Shown here: one piece after another, positions 61,462 through 64,000 of the stretch
Numbering within the stretch: position 1 is the stretch's first letter
Layout of the letters: the number at the start of each line of letters is the position of its first letter
Assembly: GCF_002814235.1 (NCBI RefSeq)
Contig: NZ_PHSU01000027.1
Span: 62,001-126,000 of the forward strand
Length of the DNA: 64,000 bases
DNA from: Pseudomonas sp. QS1027
GTDB taxonomy: Bacteria > Pseudomonadota > Gammaproteobacteria > Pseudomonadales > Pseudomonadaceae
Reading direction: 5' to 3'
Notes under the pieces: generated by a model
What the model was told of the DNA's origin: nothing
The model's database searches: none
The model's input: only the letters and a program-made list of their open reading frames with translations
Translations under genes and position numbers: made by a program

Positions 61462-61602
61462 ATGACACTTGATCCGCAACGTTTCACCGTCTACGACATT
61501 CAGGCATTCCCCATCGTTATTACGCGCAATGACGCCATCGTTCCCGGCTACGCCGAGCAGTGGGAGCCATCGGCGCGACAGCTGCTGCTGGAGATGGACT
61601 GA
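61462..61602 (+). CDS. Tiny hypothetical protein, 46 aa
   Basis: ATG 61462 with GGAGAAAA seven bases upstream, a convincing start 47 bases after the pump gene. The product starts MTLDPQRFTVYDIQAFPIVI and ends ARQLLLEMD. No signal or membrane segment. It may be a real small protein of the pump operon or the remaining 5' end of a longer gene cut short; the following 280 bases contain no obvious continuation in frame. Confidence 0.5.
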   Translation: MTLDPQRFTVYDIQAFPIVITRNDAIVPGYAEQWEPSARQLLLEMD

Positions 61603-61899
61603 AGGGGCGCCCTTGACCCGAAAAGCGGGGACACCCATCAGCGGGTCTCGAATCAGGACTGCAAGCCCCCGACAACTGCCGCACTATCTGTGCGGCCCGC
61701 CGGGGCCCATGAATATAGCGCAGCGTGACATGCACCAAGCCTCAAAAGGTGGCAGGAAACACCCGCTGCACCGACCTGCCGGTGTCAGGATCGGCGAGCA
61801 CCGCCAAGAGAATGATGTTATTTTGACATCACTCGGATCAGGTCGTGAAGAATCGTTTAAGCTCCGAGATAATCACCTCTAATCCACCGAGCTTGCCAC
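61603..61899. other. Intergenic region
   Basis: 297 bases before the chemoreceptor. TTGACA at 61823-61828 could be a -35 box but no good -10 follows; no sigma28 match as in front of the other two transducers. Confidence 0.35.
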
Positions 61900-63540
61900 T
61901 TGAACATTCTGAATCAATCCAAATTCTCGACCAAGCTTTTGTCCTCATTTGCTATCTGCGCCCTGATCACCCTCGCCGTGGGTGGATTAGGCATGGCGGG
62001 GATCAACCGCCTGGCCGCTGCGCTGTCATTCACCTTTTCCAACAACCTGGTTTCGGTAGGCAACGTCAACGAGACGCTGTCCAGCCTGATCGCTCACAAC
62101 CGCGAGCTCTACCGGTTGCTCGACGCTCAGGACGGCGGCGTGTCCGAAGCGGACAAGACGCGTATTCGCCAGTCCCTGGCAACGTATCTGGCTCGTGCGG
62201 AAAAGGCTTTCACGACCTACCGTGCCACGCCCCTGGAAGCTGATGAGCGGGCGGCGGGAGACCAGTACGCAGCGCGGTGGCCCAGTTATGTGGCAGGTGC
62301 CCAGAGGGTCATTGAGCTGATGGACGCCAACGATCTTGCCCAGGCACGCACTCGCTTGAACACCCTGTCACTTGACGTGTTCAACAACGCCCGCGATGAC
62401 CTGCGAATCATGATCGATTCGAACAATCGGCAGGTCAAAGAAGGTGCCGAGGGCGCGCAGGAACTCAAAACCAGCTCCACACTGATGTTGTTGATCGGGA
62501 TTGTGATCGCCTTTTTTGTGGCCGCCGCTCTTGGCATCTTGATTACACGCATGATCACCCGCCCACTGGCGGTAGCGGTCGAGCATGCGCAACGCATTGC
62601 CCGTGGCGATCTGACCCAGAGCATTTCCACGACCCGTGGCGATGAAGCGGGGCAATTGCTCAATGCCTTGGCGGACATGCAAGACGGCCTGAGGCACACC
62701 CTCCAGCAGATCGCCAGTGCCTCGGATCAGTTGGCCTCGGCAGCCGAGGAGCTGAGCGCAGTGACCGAGGAAAGCACCCATGGCCTGACGCGGCAGAATG
62801 ATGAAATCCAGCAAGCGGCCACCGCCATCAATCAGATGACGGCGGCAGTCGAGGAAGTGGCGCGCAATGCCGTGTCGACCTCCGAGGCCTCCAAAGCCGC
62901 AACCGACGACGCCGCTCATGGCCGCAGCCAGGTCAACCATACGCTCACCGGCATCAGCACCATGGTGGAAGAGATCACCGAGTCCACCGAGACGGTGATC
63001 GAACTGGCCGGGAATATTCAGAGCGTCAGCAAAGTACTGGACGTCATCCGCAGCATCGCCGAACAGACCAACCTGCTGGCGCTCAATGCGGCCATCGAAG
63101 CCGCCCGTGCTGGCGAACAGGGGCGCGGGTTTGCGGTGGTGGCCGATGAAGTGCGAGCGCTCGCACACCGCACCCAAACCTCAACCGTAGAAATCGAAGG
63201 CATGATCAGTAGCGTGCAATCGGGTGCCAATGGAGCCGTCACGGCCATGGGCAAGAGTCTGTCGCTGGCCACCAGCACCCACGAACTGGCCCAGAGCGCC
63301 GGGGCGGCGCTGGAGAAGATCAGCGACAGGGTCGTCAGCATCAGTGAGCGCAATCTGGTGATCGCTTCGGCGTCCGAAGAACAGGCCCAGGTAGCCCGCG
63401 AGGTCGACCGTAATCTGCTGAACATCCAGGACCTTTCGACCCAGACCGCGGCTGGCGCCAACCAGACCAACGCCTCCAGCCAGGACCTGTCACGCCTGGC
63501 CGTCGCCTTCAATGTCCTGGTCGCACAGTTCAAGCTTTAA
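61900..63540 (+). CDS. Methyl-accepting chemotaxis protein (4-helix-bundle sensor)
   Basis: 546 aa, TTG start. TM1 is at about 12-34 and TM2 at about 193-215; the 155-residue periplasmic region is the size of a four-helix-bundle (4HB/TarH) sensor, unlike the longer HBM receptor at the left end. HAMP is at about 212-265, then the signalling domain with NLLALNAAIEAARAGEQGRG near 387-410. Ligand unknown. The gene is followed by a convergent dehydrogenase. Confidence 0.92.
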   Translation: MNILNQSKFSTKLLSSFAICALITLAVGGLGMAGINRLAAALSFTFSNNLVSVGNVNETLSSLIAHNRELYRLLDAQDGGVSEADKTRIRQSLATYLARAEKAFTTYRATPLEADERAAGDQYAARWPSYVAGAQRVIELMDANDLAQARTRLNTLSLDVFNNARDDLRIMIDSNNRQVKEGAEGAQELKTSSTLMLLIGIVIAFFVAAALGILITRMITRPLAVAVEHAQRIARGDLTQSISTTRGDEAGQLLNALADMQDGLRHTLQQIASASDQLASAAEELSAVTEESTHGLTRQNDEIQQAATAINQMTAAVEEVARNAVSTSEASKAATDDAAHGRSQVNHTLTGISTMVEEITESTETVIELAGNIQSVSKVLDVIRSIAEQTNLLALNAAIEAARAGEQGRGFAVVADEVRALAHRTQTSTVEIEGMISSVQSGANGAVTAMGKSLSLATSTHELAQSAGAALEKISDRVVSISERNLVIASASEEQAQVAREVDRNLLNIQDLSTQTAAGANQTNASSQDLSRLAVAFNVLVAQFKL

Positions 63541-63589
63541 GGGGCTGAGGGCGGCGACCAGTCGATCATGAACAACCATGAAATCGTGA

Positions 63590-64000
63590 CTAAGCCAATG
63601 GCACCGGTGTCAGGACGGGGCGCCCTGAGAAATACGCCGTCAGGTTTTCAATGACCAGTTGCAGCGTGGCGGTGACCGCCTCCGGTGAGCGCCCCGCTAT
63701 ATGCGGCGTCAGGATCAGGTTGTTCAGATTGGCAAACTCCACTGGCACATCGGGTTCGCCTTCCACGACATCCAGTGCCGCCCCGGCGATTTCCCTGTTG
63801 GTCAGTGCCGAGATCAGTGCAGCGGTATCCACCACACTGCCTCGGGAGATATTGACCAGGTAGCCGTCGGGGCCGAGGGCCTTCAGGACCGTGGCGTCGA
63901 CCAGATGAAATGTCCCCGCACCACCGGGCGTGGCCACGATCAGGAAATCGGCCCAGCTGGCCAAGGCCACCGGCGTATCGAAATAGGTGAAAGGCGAGTC
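63590..64000 (-). CDS. D-isomer-specific 2-hydroxyacid dehydrogenase, C-terminal part
   Basis: The frame is open to the right edge of the window, so the N-terminus is outside; 136 residues are visible. The catalytic elements are all here: Arg in NISRGSVVDTAALI, Glu in VVEGEPDVPV and His in ILTPHIAG. It reduces glyoxylate, hydroxypyruvate or 2-ketogluconate-like acids with NAD(P)H (GhrB/GyaR-like). Ends 50 bases from the convergent chemoreceptor stop. Confidence 0.88.
   Translation of the reverse strand, partial: DSPFTYFDTPVALASWADFLIVATPGGAGTFHLVDATVLKALGPDGYLVNISRGSVVDTAALISALTNREIAGAALDVVEGEPDVPVEFANLNNLILTPHIAGRSPEAVTATLQLVIENLTAYFSGRPVLTPVPLA

Noticed and set aside
61823..61851. TTGACA-based sigma70 promoter for the right-hand chemoreceptor
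   Set aside because: The -35 is perfect but the hexamer at 17 bases (TGAAGA) is a poor -10 and no sigma28 boxes are present.
1..64000. CRISPR arrays, tRNA or rRNA genes, intact IS elements, prophage
   Set aside because: No regularly spaced repeats, cloverleaf-like segments, transposase or phage structural genes were seen in the reading.

Overview
The window (high GC, no rRNA, tRNA, prophage, intact insertion sequence or CRISPR array seen) looks like chromosome of a fluorescent-type Pseudomonas. This rests on a classical Pseudomonas REP inverted pair at 17.74-17.82 kb, three methyl-accepting chemotaxis proteins with sigma28-like promoters ahead of two of them, an isonitrile hydratase matching the Pseudomonas InhA layout, GlxA-type AraC regulators, a DUF2790 protein and many LysR/AraC/TetR regulators paired with small catabolic or efflux operons. 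Species cannot be fixed from sequence reading alone.

Layout. 0-5 kb: end of an unrecognised gene, a small unknown gene, an HBM-type chemoreceptor, and a two-gene operon of a response regulator with a CheC/CheX-like output and a PAS-GGDEF diguanylate cyclase. 5-11 kb: GlxA-type regulator divergent from isonitrile hydratase, then an AtuA-family (DUF1446) / AtuA-related / CitMHS transporter operon with a divergent LysR. 11-15.1 kb: LysR divergent from a clavaminate-synthase-like Fe(II)/2OG oxygenase, a TauE/SafE permease, a YbaK-type aminoacyl-tRNA deacylase and a GNAT. 15-20.5 kb: DUF2252 protein, UppP, a REP pair, then an ECF sigma / membrane protein / periplasmic sensor operon flanked by two WxxGxW-repeat exported proteins and a tiny lipoprotein. 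These three flanking genes share one promoter motif. 20.5-28 kb: chitinase and AA10 monooxygenase without signal peptides, AraC, LysE, a BdlA-like double-PAS transducer, AraC, SDR, DUF1289. 28-31.2 kb: an accessory patch with lower GC in parts, a truncated GNAT, MarR, a lone receiver protein, a pRiA4b ORF-3-like protein and a dehydrogenase remnant.

31.2-35 kb: galactarate/talarate dehydratase, MFS sugar-acid permease and LacI regulator, with two identical palindromic operators. 35-41.7 kb: LysR, a histidine/phenylalanine ammonia-lyase homologue in which the Ala-Ser-Gly triad that forms the MIO cofactor reads Tyr-Leu-Ala, and a polar-amino-acid ABC transporter behind a sigma54-type promoter overlapped by a HutC-like operator. 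This is the most unusual biochemistry in the window. 42-51 kb: LysR, aldo/keto reductase, a complete tripartite EmrAB/OprM-type pump with a TetR regulator, Mug DNA glycosylase, and a CynX/NimT permease. 51-57 kb: a truncated acyl-CoA ligase, LysR, an orphan FitA-like antitoxin beside a frameshifted FitB toxin remnant, LysE, PL7 alginate lyase, medium-chain dehydrogenase/reductase plus DinB with a TetR. 57-64 kb: AraC, a second HlyD/DHA2 pump, a tiny ORF, the third chemoreceptor and the C-terminal part of a 2-hydroxyacid dehydrogenase.

The overall theme is nutrient sensing, uptake and export: chemotaxis, sugar-acid and amino-acid transport, chitin and alginate attack, and multidrug efflux, each with a local regulator. 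Decayed genes (GNAT, dehydrogenase, acyl-CoA ligase, FitB) mark sites of past rearrangement.
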